Made by a program: the position numbers and the translations under genes
NCBI GenBank assembly: GCA_023423775.1
Contig: JAFAEZ010000024.1
Coordinates: 1 to 56,437, forward strand
Length of the DNA: 56,437 bases
Origin: Pseudomonadota bacterium
GTDB lineage: Bacteria > Pseudomonadota > Alphaproteobacteria > Sphingomonadales > Sphingomonadaceae
Reading direction: 5' to 3'
Notes under the pieces: generated by a model
The model's database searches: none
Seen by the model: only the letters and a program-made list of their open reading frames with translations
Told to the model about the DNA's origin: nothing
Part shown: positions 23,485-31,265 of the stretch, one piece after another
How the letters are laid out: every line of letters begins with the position of its first letter
How positions within the stretch are numbered: position 1 is the first letter of the stretch

Positions 23485-25037
23485 AGTGGATTGCGTTGCT
23501 ACCGACCGCGGCCCTGCTCGGGTGCGCCACTCCGACGCCTGAGGGAGTCGACCTCCTCATCCGCGGCGGCACGATCTACAGCGGGTCGGACGCGCCCTTC
23601 GTGGGCGACGTGGCCGTCTCCGGCGACCGCATCAAAGCCGTCGGCAAACGCCTCGACTTCAAGGCTGCCCGGGTCGTCGATGCGCGCGGGCTGGTGGTCG
23701 CGCCCGGCTTCATCGATCCCCATGCCCATCTCGGTGCCCAACTCGCCGACGACGATGCCCAGACGCGATTGATTCCAGGCTTCCTGATGCAGGGCGTCAC
23801 CACCGCCTTCATCGGCAATGACGGCGGCGGCGAGCCCGATGTCGGAGCCGTGCTGGGCCGCGCCGCGACCAAGCCGGTCGGGATCAATTACGGCGCGTTC
23901 GTCGGGTTCGGCCCGGTCCGCAAGGCGGTGATCGGCGAGGCGGACCGCGCGCCCACGGCCGAGGAACTCACGCAGATGCGGCAGATGGTCGCGACTGCGA
24001 TGTGCCAGGGCGCGCTCGGCTTCTCGACCGGCCTGTTCTACGCGCCCCAAAGCTTCGCCGCGCAGGACGAAGTGGTGGCTCTCGCGCGCGAAGCGGGCGC
24101 ACGGGGCGGCGTCTACGACAGCCACGTTCGCGACGAATCCTCTTATTCGATCGGGCTCGCCGCGGCGGTCGGGGAAGCGATCACAGTCGGGCGCGAGGCC
24201 GGGATGCCGGTCAATATTTCCCACATCAAGGCGCTCGGCGTCGACGTTCACGGCCAGGCTCCCGCGATCATCGCCCAAGTGGAGGCGGCGCAGAAGGCCG
24301 GACAGAAGGTGACCGCCGACCAATATCCCTGGTCCGCCTCGGGCACGAGCCTGGCGGCGGCGCTGGTCCCGCGCTGGGCGCATGACGGGGGCCGCAGCGC
24401 CTTGCTGAAGCGCTTCGACGATGCCGGCGTTGCCGAACGGCTGCGCAAGGACATGGAAGACAATCTGCGTCGCCGCGGCGGCGCGGAATCGCTGCTCATT
24501 ACGCAGGGCAAATATCGCACCAAGCGGCTGTCCGAGGTCGCACGCGAGATGAAGCTCGATCCGGTCTCGGCCGCGATCGCCGTGCTCCGGGTCAGCGATG
24601 CCTCGGTCGCCTCGTTCAACCAGACCGAGGAGGATATCGCGGCTTTCATGCGGCGGCCGTGGGTGATGACCGGCTCCGATGCGTCGGGCGGCCATCCTCG
24701 CGCTTATGGCAGTTATGCGCGCAAATATGCCGAATATGTGAAAGCGAAGGGCGTACTCGATCTGCGCACTTTCATCGAGCGCAGCACGGCTTTGCCGGCC
24801 GACACGTTCAAGATCGCCGGCCGTGGCCGGCTGCGGCCGGGCGCGTTTGCCGATATTGTCGTGTTCGATCCCGAGACTTTCGCCGCCCGCGCCACCTATG
24901 ACGAGCCGACCTTGCTGGCGACGGGGGTGCGCGCGGTGTTCGTCAACGGCGTTGCGGCAGTCGACAATGGCGCCCTGACCGGTGCTGCCGCCGGACGCGG
25001 GCTGAAGCAGGTGCCCCCGGCCGGAAGCTGCCAATGA
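23481..25037 (+). CDS. N-acyl-D-amino-acid deacylase, predicted lipoprotein
   Basis: A 518-residue amidohydrolase of the D-aminoacylase family. The N-terminus ends in a lipobox (LLPTAALLGC), so it should be a lipid-anchored envelope enzyme. Metal and active-site motifs are visible: DPHAHLG, DSHVRDE, ISHIKALG and TGSDASGGHP. It would release free D-amino acids from N-acylated forms outside the cytoplasm. ATGA overlaps at both ends place it in one operon with dgcA and the symporter, a logical export-side supplier of substrate for the transporter. Confidence 0.9.
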   Translation: MKWIALLPTAALLGCATPTPEGVDLLIRGGTIYSGSDAPFVGDVAVSGDRIKAVGKRLDFKAARVVDARGLVVAPGFIDPHAHLGAQLADDDAQTRLIPGFLMQGVTTAFIGNDGGGEPDVGAVLGRAATKPVGINYGAFVGFGPVRKAVIGEADRAPTAEELTQMRQMVATAMCQGALGFSTGLFYAPQSFAAQDEVVALAREAGARGGVYDSHVRDESSYSIGLAAAVGEAITVGREAGMPVNISHIKALGVDVHGQAPAIIAQVEAAQKAGQKVTADQYPWSASGTSLAAALVPRWAHDGGRSALLKRFDDAGVAERLRKDMEDNLRRRGGAESLLITQGKYRTKRLSEVAREMKLDPVSAAIAVLRVSDASVASFNQTEEDIAAFMRRPWVMTGSDASGGHPRAYGSYARKYAEYVKAKGVLDLRTFIERSTALPADTFKIAGRGRLRPGAFADIVVFDPETFAARATYDEPTLLATGVRAVFVNGVAAVDNGALTGAAAGRGLKQVPPAGSCQ

Positions 25038-26284
25038 CGTTGCTGCGGGGCTGGTTTGCAATCCCGCTATGGAAGCGGGTGCTGGGAGCGCTGGTGCTCG
25101 GCCTGTTGCTCGGCACCTTCCTGCCGCAGGCCGCGCCTGCCGTGCAGTTCCTCGGCGAATTGTTCGTCCGCGCGATCCGAATGCTGGTGGTGCCGATCGT
25201 CCTCGTGACGATCGCGGCGGGCATTACGACGCTCGGCGATCCGAAGAGGATCGGCGGAATCGGCGGGCGGACGATCGGCCTGTTCGCCCTCACCACCGCA
25301 ATCGCGGTTTCGGTGGGCATGGCGGTGGCCACGCTCATTCGGCCCGGCGAAGGCGCGCCGCTGGGGACGGCGACAGCCCACGTCATGGGCGTTCCGCCTA
25401 CGCCCTACGAGCAATTGATCAACATCGTCCCGGTCAACATTTTCGACGCCCTGGCCAAAGGCGACATGCTGGCGATCATCTTCGTCGCGGCCTTGCTCGG
25501 GATCGGCACGCTGCTGGCGGGAGAAGCGGGCCGGCCGCTCGCTAACCTGCTCCAGTCGATGACGGCGGCGCTGCTCAAGATCGTCGGCATCGTCATGGAA
25601 GCGACGCCGTTCGGCGTGTTCGCGCTGATCGCCAATGCCGTGGCCGCGAACGGCGCGGCGGTGTTCGTCAATGTCGGCTGGCTGGCGCTGGCCGTCCTGC
25701 TCGGCTCGGCGATTCAGATACTGCTGGTGCACAGCCTGCTCCTGCGCTTCGCAGCGCGCGTTCCCCTCCGCCATTTCTTCCGGGGCATCATCGATGCGCT
25801 CGCGGTCGCCTTCTCGACCGCGTCCAGCTCGGCGACCTTGCCGGTGGCGATGCGCGTGGCGGAGAAGAATCTCGGCGTGGGCCGCTCGATCTATTCGACC
25901 GTGCTGCCGCTCGGCGCCAGCATCGGCAAGGACGGCACGGCGATGTATGTCGGCCTGCTCAGTCTGTTCAGCCTGCAGGCGCTCGGCGTGGCGCTGACGC
26001 CGACGACCTACGGACTGGTGCTGATGACCGGGGCGCTCGCCGCGTTCGGCACCGCGCCGGTGCCATCGGCGTCATTGTTCATGCTCGCCGCGGTGCTCTC
26101 ATCGGTCGGCGTGCCCGCGGAACAGACGGCGCTGGTGGTCGGTTTCGTGCTGCCGTTCGACCGCCTGCTCGACATGACGCGCACCGTGCCCAGCGCCTGC
26201 GCGAATCTTGTCGTCACGACTACGGTCGCGCGGTGGGAGGGAGAGCTGGACGACGCTGTGCTACGGGCCCCGAACGATGACTGA
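25034..26284 (+). CDS. Dicarboxylate/amino acid:cation symporter (DAACS family)
   Basis: A 416-residue transporter of the glutamate/aspartate symporter fold with about eight transmembrane helices and two re-entrant loops. The HP1 serine-rich motif STASSSATLP and the TM8 motif DRLLDMTRT with a later Asn (ACANLV) are present. The TM7 cation motif, usually NMDGT, reads GKDGT here, which may change ion coupling. Expected substrate is D- or L-glutamate given dgcN/dgcA upstream. It overlaps the deacylase by 4 nt and the PhyH gene by 8 nt. Confidence 0.9.
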   Translation: MTLLRGWFAIPLWKRVLGALVLGLLLGTFLPQAAPAVQFLGELFVRAIRMLVVPIVLVTIAAGITTLGDPKRIGGIGGRTIGLFALTTAIAVSVGMAVATLIRPGEGAPLGTATAHVMGVPPTPYEQLINIVPVNIFDALAKGDMLAIIFVAALLGIGTLLAGEAGRPLANLLQSMTAALLKIVGIVMEATPFGVFALIANAVAANGAAVFVNVGWLALAVLLGSAIQILLVHSLLLRFAARVPLRHFFRGIIDALAVAFSTASSSATLPVAMRVAEKNLGVGRSIYSTVLPLGASIGKDGTAMYVGLLSLFSLQALGVALTPTTYGLVLMTGALAAFGTAPVPSASLFMLAAVLSSVGVPAEQTALVVGFVLPFDRLLDMTRTVPSACANLVVTTTVARWEGELDDAVLRAPNDD

Positions 26285-27107
26285 GATGGTCGACCCCGCT
26301 GCCTGGCACCGCGACGGATACGCGATCGTCCGCGGTTTCTTCACGCCCGAGGAAGTGGCGTCGATCGGCGCGGTGATCGACCGGGTCCATGCCGAAGGGC
26401 TCGCGCACGGCCGCAGCTTCCGGCACGGCAATCTGTTCTACAAAGTGGGGCAGGGCGCGGATGGCCCGAATGTGCAGATGGTGCAGTGGCCGTCCTATCA
26501 CCGGCCGGCCCTCGATGCGGTGCGGATCGACCCGCGCTTCGCTTCCCTGCTCGCGCCGCTGATCGGCGGTGACGTCAAGCAGATCATCAACCAGATTCAC
26601 TGGAAGGCGCCGGGAGCCGTCGGCGACTTCGCCTGGCACCAGGATTCGCGCTTCCGCCAGCCCGCTCACTGCTACCGCAATCTCGGCACGGCCTATGTCC
26701 AGACCGGTCTTGCGATCGATCCGCACGGCGTCGAATCGGGCGGCATGCGGTTCGTGCCGCGCAGCCACGTGCGGGGCGACCTCGACCTCGATACCGACAC
26801 CGAGGTGCTCGGCAACGCGATGCAGGACGATGCGCTCGAAAGGGTCGGACTGTCGGCCGCCGACGTGATCCAGCTCGAGCTCGCGCCCGGCGACCTCGCA
26901 CTCTGGAATCCCTATCTGGTCCACGGCTCCGGCACCAACCGGTCCAACCATTACCGCCGTTTCTACATCAATGGCTATGTCCGCGCCGAGGATTGCGATC
27001 GCGGCGAATGGGCGTTCCGCGGCGGCCAGCCGGTGCCGCTCGGCGCGCAGCCGACTTTGGTTCATTACGAACAACTGCGCGAGCGGCCCGAACCCCATTA
27101 CGTGTGA
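26277..27107 (+). CDS. Phytanoyl-CoA dioxygenase family (PhyH) oxygenase in the D-amino-acid operon
   Basis: A 276-residue Fe(II)/2-oxoglutarate oxygenase: HQD triad start in FAWHQDSRF, distal His in YLVHGSGTNRS and the Arg in YRRFYINGY. The ATG at 26277 overlaps the symporter stop by 8 nt; an ATG at 26286 is also possible. It is only distantly similar to the luxI-linked PhyH at 18710. No role for a PhyH enzyme in D-glutamate use is known to me; hydroxylation of an amino acid or peptide is conceivable. It is the last gene of the operon, followed by a palindromic repeat. Confidence 0.88.
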   Translation: MTEMVDPAAWHRDGYAIVRGFFTPEEVASIGAVIDRVHAEGLAHGRSFRHGNLFYKVGQGADGPNVQMVQWPSYHRPALDAVRIDPRFASLLAPLIGGDVKQIINQIHWKAPGAVGDFAWHQDSRFRQPAHCYRNLGTAYVQTGLAIDPHGVESGGMRFVPRSHVRGDLDLDTDTEVLGNAMQDDALERVGLSAADVIQLELAPGDLALWNPYLVHGSGTNRSNHYRRFYINGYVRAEDCDRGEWAFRGGQPVPLGAQPTLVHYEQLRERPEPHYV

Positions 27108-27115
27108 GAGAGGTA

Positions 27116-27239
27116 ATCCTCCCCTCGATTTCGAGGGGAGGGAGACCGCGCGAAGCGCGGTGGATGGGGCTTCTTCCTTGTAGAGGCCCCTCCACCATGC
27201 CTCGCATGGTCCCTCTCCCCTGCGAAAGCAGAGGAGGAT
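27116..27239. repeat. Empty 124-bp paired-hairpin repeat element
   Basis: Two inverted ~54-bp arms face each other, bounded by ATCCTCC (27116) and GGAGGAT (ends 27239). Each arm holds two hairpins: an outer C/G-rich one (CCTCCCCT/AGGGGAGG on the left) and an inner one with stem ACCGCGC-GAA-GCGCGGT on the left and ACCATGC-CTC-GCATGGT on the right. The same architecture, enlarged by a DUF559 gene between the arms, occurs at 52470-52936. It sits between the PhyH stop and the 3' end of the convergent amidohydrolase gene, where it could also end transcription from both sides. Confidence 0.85.
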
Positions 27240-27248
27240 CATGGGCGC

Positions 27249-29078
27249 CTACCTGTAGAAGCGGACGTTGCCGAGTTCGAGCGTGGCCTGACCGCCGGGC
27301 TCGCCCTCCAGCCGGAAGATCAGCGAGCGCAGGCGCGCCGGATCAAGCGTCCCTGCGCCTGAGCTCTTCATGGTGCTGAACGGGATGACGATCTCGCGCA
27401 GCTTTTCGCCGGGGCTGAAGCTGGTGCGGAACATCTCGCGCGACGAGGTGCCGTAGCTTTCGAGCAGCAGCGAATAATCCCCGCTGCCGCGCGCGTCGAA
27501 GGCGATGCCGGTGAAGCCGCGCGCATCGGCCAGGTGGATCGCTCCCGGCGTCAGCGGCAGCACGAGATTGGCAAAGGGCTCCGGCGCGGCGCCCATCCGC
27601 GCGTAGAGGAACAGGCGACCCTCGGGCGTGCGGACATGGTGGAGGTGGCTATGATCGATGCCGGCCTCGTTGGTCTCGACCGGCAGCGTGCCGAGATCCG
27701 TGCGGCCATCGCTGCGCGCGCCGGTGTCGATCGGGCCCGTCATCCGGTGGGTCGGCAGCGGCGAGAGCGTGTCGGAATCGAGATGGCGGCGGAGCGCCGG
27801 CAGGGCGATCTCGCGTCCGGCGACGAAGACGCGGCGGACGGCGTATAGGTCCTCGATCCGCTCGTCGGGGCGGCCCTGGACGAGGACGAGGTCGGCGCGC
27901 TGGCCGGGCGCGATCCGGCCATGATCCTCGCCCTTCCGGAGGATGCCCGCGCTGACGCTGGTCGCCGCGGCGAGTGCCTCGGCCGGCGTGAAGCCGTTCT
28001 GCGTCAGCACCCGGACCTCGCGCACCGCCGACGAGCCCTGATAGACGCCGCCGATGCCGGCATCGGTGCCGATCCCGACCCGGACGCCGCCCGCCTTCAG
28101 CCGCCGGAGATTCTCCTGGAGGATCGTCCAGCGCCGTGCCTCATAGACTGGGATCGGTTCGGGCGCCGCGGCCTTCTGCTCTTCCTCGCGGGCGCGCTCC
28201 GGGGCACGCAGCATGGCCCATTCGGCGGGGTCGAAGGCACGGTCCTGCTGCGGCTCGTAAACGACCATCGTCGGCACATAAGCCGTGCCGTTCGCGCGCA
28301 TGGAAGCGATGAGTTCGTCGTCGACGACCGCATCGCCGATGCCGTGGCCGAGCGCGTCGACGCCGGCGGCCGCGGCGACCTTCGCGCCTTCCAGCGTGAC
28401 GGTGTGGGTGATGACGGGAATCCCGGCCTCGTGCGCCCGATCGACGATGGTCTTCAAGGTCGGCAGGTTCATGCTGTCGAGGTCGGGCGAGCGGCCGTAG
28501 CGCCAGCCGTCGGTGAACACCTTAATGACGTCCGGACGATAGGCGAGGGCGCGCTGCATCGCGATCTCGGCGGCGCGCGGGGTCGTCGCCTGCAGGGTGA
28601 AGGCATCGCCCCAGCCATATTCGGTGCCGTGGCCCTGCGGCACGCCGAAGCGGATGGCGAGCATCAGGTTCGGCGCGGGGATCGCGCCCGGCGCGGTCAT
28701 CGTGCGGATCGGCGCCAGCATCTCGCCCGAGACGGAGAAGTCATTGACCGTGGTGACGCCGTGGACGAGGTGCCCGCCATAGGCCTTGGGAAGATCCTCC
28801 GGCGCGGAGAAGCCCGGCGCGCGAAGATGGGTGTGGAGATCGTGCAGGCCCGGAATGAGCGTCATACCACGGGCGTTTACGACGCGCGCGCCGCGCGGCG
28901 TGCGCAGACCCTTGCCGACGGCGACGATCCGTTCGCCCTGGATCAGCACGTCGGCCGGGGCGGCGGGTGCGCCTGTCCCGTCGAACACGCGCGCGCCGCG
29001 GATCAGGGTGCCGCCATCGGGTGCGGCGCCGATGCACATGAGGGCGAGGAGCGCGCAGGCCAGCTTCGACCAGTTCAT
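27249..29078 (-). CDS. Exported amidohydrolase with C-terminal CIA30-like jelly-roll domain
   Basis: A 609-residue protein with a signal sequence (KLACALLALMCIGAA; the Cys could be a lipobox). The amidohydrolase domain (about 25-410) has the metal motif HDLHTHL, Lys in VIKVFTDG, His in VITHTV and Asp in GIGTDAGIGG. The C-terminal ~150 residues look like a CIA30/carbohydrate-binding beta sandwich (GFTGIAFDARGSGDYSLLLE and LDPARLRSLIF), an unusual addition. It is co-transcribed with the S9 peptidase upstream (4-nt overlap). Imidazolonepropionase/prolidase-like peptide hydrolysis is likely, but the substrate is not known. Confidence 0.88.
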   Translation of the reverse strand: MNWSKLACALLALMCIGAAPDGGTLIRGARVFDGTGAPAAPADVLIQGERIVAVGKGLRTPRGARVVNARGMTLIPGLHDLHTHLRAPGFSAPEDLPKAYGGHLVHGVTTVNDFSVSGEMLAPIRTMTAPGAIPAPNLMLAIRFGVPQGHGTEYGWGDAFTLQATTPRAAEIAMQRALAYRPDVIKVFTDGWRYGRSPDLDSMNLPTLKTIVDRAHEAGIPVITHTVTLEGAKVAAAAGVDALGHGIGDAVVDDELIASMRANGTAYVPTMVVYEPQQDRAFDPAEWAMLRAPERAREEEQKAAAPEPIPVYEARRWTILQENLRRLKAGGVRVGIGTDAGIGGVYQGSSAVREVRVLTQNGFTPAEALAAATSVSAGILRKGEDHGRIAPGQRADLVLVQGRPDERIEDLYAVRRVFVAGREIALPALRRHLDSDTLSPLPTHRMTGPIDTGARSDGRTDLGTLPVETNEAGIDHSHLHHVRTPEGRLFLYARMGAAPEPFANLVLPLTPGAIHLADARGFTGIAFDARGSGDYSLLLESYGTSSREMFRTSFSPGEKLREIVIPFSTMKSSGAGTLDPARLRSLIFRLEGEPGGQATLELGNVRFYR

Positions 29079-31129
29079 TGCAGCGGCTCCTTGCGCATCA
29101 GGGTGAGATCGAGAAATTCCTCGGTCGCGCGGAGGGCCCGAACCCAGCTTTCGTGGCGGAAGAAGCTGTGCCGCTCATTGGGGAAGACGAGCTCGCGATA
29201 GGGGATGCCGCGCGCGGTCAGCTCGCGGGCGAGGAGCAGGGACTGGGAGAAGGGGACGTTGCGGTCGTCGTCGCCATGGATGAGCAGCACCGGCGAGCGC
29301 CACGTCTCGATCGCGCCGAGCGGCGAAGATTCCCATTGGAGCTGGCGGGCCTTGGCCTGCGCGTCGGGCGAGAGAGTGTTCGGCACGGCGCGGAGCAGAG
29401 TGTGGACACCGTGGAGATCGACCCCGGACGCGAACAGATCGCTGTCGCGGGCGAGGCCGAGCGCGGTGAGATAGCCGCCCCAGCTTCCGCCCCAGAGGCC
29501 GATCCGGGCCGGATCGACGTCGCCCTGCGCTTCCAGCCAGCGCCCCGCGGCGAGGATGTCGCGATATTCCGAAGCGCCCTCGCGGCCCGTTTCCGGCGCC
29601 TCGCGGAACGCCTGGCCGTAGCCGGTGCCGCCGCGATAATTCACCGCCAGGACATGATAGCCGAGCGAGGCCAGATGCTGGTTCATCGCATAGGTCTTCG
29701 AATAATAGCTCGACGGGTGGAAGCCGAGCAGCATCTGTCGGCGCGGGCCGCCATGGATGAAGACCAATGCCGGACGCTTGCCCTTGCCGCGGGCGCGGAA
29801 GAGCTGGCCGTGGACCTCGACGCCGTCGGCGGCGCGGAAGACAACCGCTTCGGGGGCGACTAAGCCGGGCGCCTCCGGCACTTTGGCGAGCGGGGTGGCG
29901 CGATCCGACAGCAGGATGGGGTGCGCGGGCGTGGAGACGCCGGTCGCAATCGCCGCCACGGCGTCGCCGGCCACGGTCGGGAAGAAATGCATGCCGTCGC
30001 CCTTGCCGCCGAGGCGCACTGGGGCGCCGCCGCTCAACGGCCGACGCCAGATGCGGCGACGGTCGATATGCTCGGCATTGGCGGCGTAGAGGAGGGCAGT
30101 GCCTGCGGCATCGAGCAGGAAGGTCTCAACTTCGAAGGCGCCGCTGGTGAGGGCGCGGGGTTGGCCGCCCCTGGCCGCGTCGAGGGCGTAGACATGGAGC
30201 CAGCCGGTGCGCTCCCACGGGAACAGGATCTGGCCGTCGCGGCTCCAGAAGAGGTTGCGGCTGCGCGTCCCGGCATAGCGTCCGCCCTGGCCTGGGGGTG
30301 CGGTCCAAAGGGCGCGGGCCGTGCCGGTGGCGAGATCGACGATCCGGATCGACCAATAAGGGCCGCTGTCCGGAGCGGCCGCTGGCGGCGGCGACAGCGC
30401 GCGGATGAAGGCGACCTGGCGCCCGTCGGGCGAGAAGACCGGCTCGAGCGAGCGGCCGAAGCCCGGATCGAGATAGGTGAGGCGGCGGCCGTCGGCGCCC
30501 AGCGTCGCGACATAGCTATGCTCGCCGCGATCTTCGGAGAAGAGGAGGACGCGGCCGTCGGGCGACCAGGAGAGCCGTTCGATCTGGCCATCGACCTTGG
30601 CGATGCGCCTGGCCTCGCCCTCGCGCGACCAGAGCCACAATTCGCCGCGTCGGGTGAAGGCGAGCTGCCGGCCGTCGGGCGAGAAGACTGGAGAATGGCC
30701 CTGGCCCACGCCGACTGGAGCGCCGTCTTCCCCGGCGAGCACGAAGACCTGCTGGGCCGGCGTCGACGGCGCGGTGCCGGTATTGGGCAGGTCCTGCTGG
30801 TCCGGAAATTCGGCATCGCCGCCGCGCACGAAGGCGAGGCTGGCGCCGTCGTTGCTGAAGGCGAGATCGGAAATCTGCTGTCCGTCGTCTTCGGTGAAAG
30901 CGGTGAGCCGTCGCGCCGGCTGGCCGCGCGTCGCCCCCCAGATGTTGCGCACCCCGGCCTCATTCTCGATCCAGGCGAAGCGCGGCACGTCGCGCGCGCC
31001 GGCGAGGTCGCTCGCGACCGGCAAGGCGAGCAGATCGGCCAGTCGGTCGCGACCCTGCGCGAAACCCGGTTGCGTGAGCGACAGGCCGATGACGGCGAGC
31101 CAGAAGCGGACAAACATACGAACTGCCAT
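29075..31129 (-). CDS. Exported S9 family peptidase (prolyl oligopeptidase type)
   Basis: A ~684-residue serine peptidase with a signal peptide (FWLAVIGLSLTQPGFA). The N-terminal half is a beta-propeller with repeated FSPDGR/WSPDGR blades; the C-terminal alpha/beta hydrolase domain has the nucleophile GGSWGG, Asp in HGDDDRNVPF and His in NERHSFF. It belongs with the S9C acylaminoacyl/dipeptidyl peptidases acting on short peptides in the periplasm. ATG 31129 was preferred over a longer start that adds residues before the signal peptide. It overlaps the amidohydrolase gene by 4 nt. Confidence 0.92.
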   Translation of the reverse strand: MAVRMFVRFWLAVIGLSLTQPGFAQGRDRLADLLALPVASDLAGARDVPRFAWIENEAGVRNIWGATRGQPARRLTAFTEDDGQQISDLAFSNDGASLAFVRGGDAEFPDQQDLPNTGTAPSTPAQQVFVLAGEDGAPVGVGQGHSPVFSPDGRQLAFTRRGELWLWSREGEARRIAKVDGQIERLSWSPDGRVLLFSEDRGEHSYVATLGADGRRLTYLDPGFGRSLEPVFSPDGRQVAFIRALSPPPAAAPDSGPYWSIRIVDLATGTARALWTAPPGQGGRYAGTRSRNLFWSRDGQILFPWERTGWLHVYALDAARGGQPRALTSGAFEVETFLLDAAGTALLYAANAEHIDRRRIWRRPLSGGAPVRLGGKGDGMHFFPTVAGDAVAAIATGVSTPAHPILLSDRATPLAKVPEAPGLVAPEAVVFRAADGVEVHGQLFRARGKGKRPALVFIHGGPRRQMLLGFHPSSYYSKTYAMNQHLASLGYHVLAVNYRGGTGYGQAFREAPETGREGASEYRDILAAGRWLEAQGDVDPARIGLWGGSWGGYLTALGLARDSDLFASGVDLHGVHTLLRAVPNTLSPDAQAKARQLQWESSPLGAIETWRSPVLLIHGDDDRNVPFSQSLLLARELTARGIPYRELVFPNERHSFFRHESWVRALRATEEFLDLTLMRKEPLQ

Positions 31130-31265
31130 GGGCCGGATTGAAGCGACTGCGTCAGCGGGGCGCAAGCGCGGGCCGGCGGGAATGCGTCTGCGTTATGGCG
31201 CCGCCAACGCTCTGAATGAGCGGTGGCGACTTGTTCCGGAGCCGAACTGCCTTAGGCTCCGTCCC

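Noticed and set aside
26208..26276. Upstream in-frame start for the PhyH gene at 26277
   Set aside because: It would lie inside the symporter coding sequence and add a hydrophilic tail unlike PhyH N-termini; the 8-nt overlap start is simpler.
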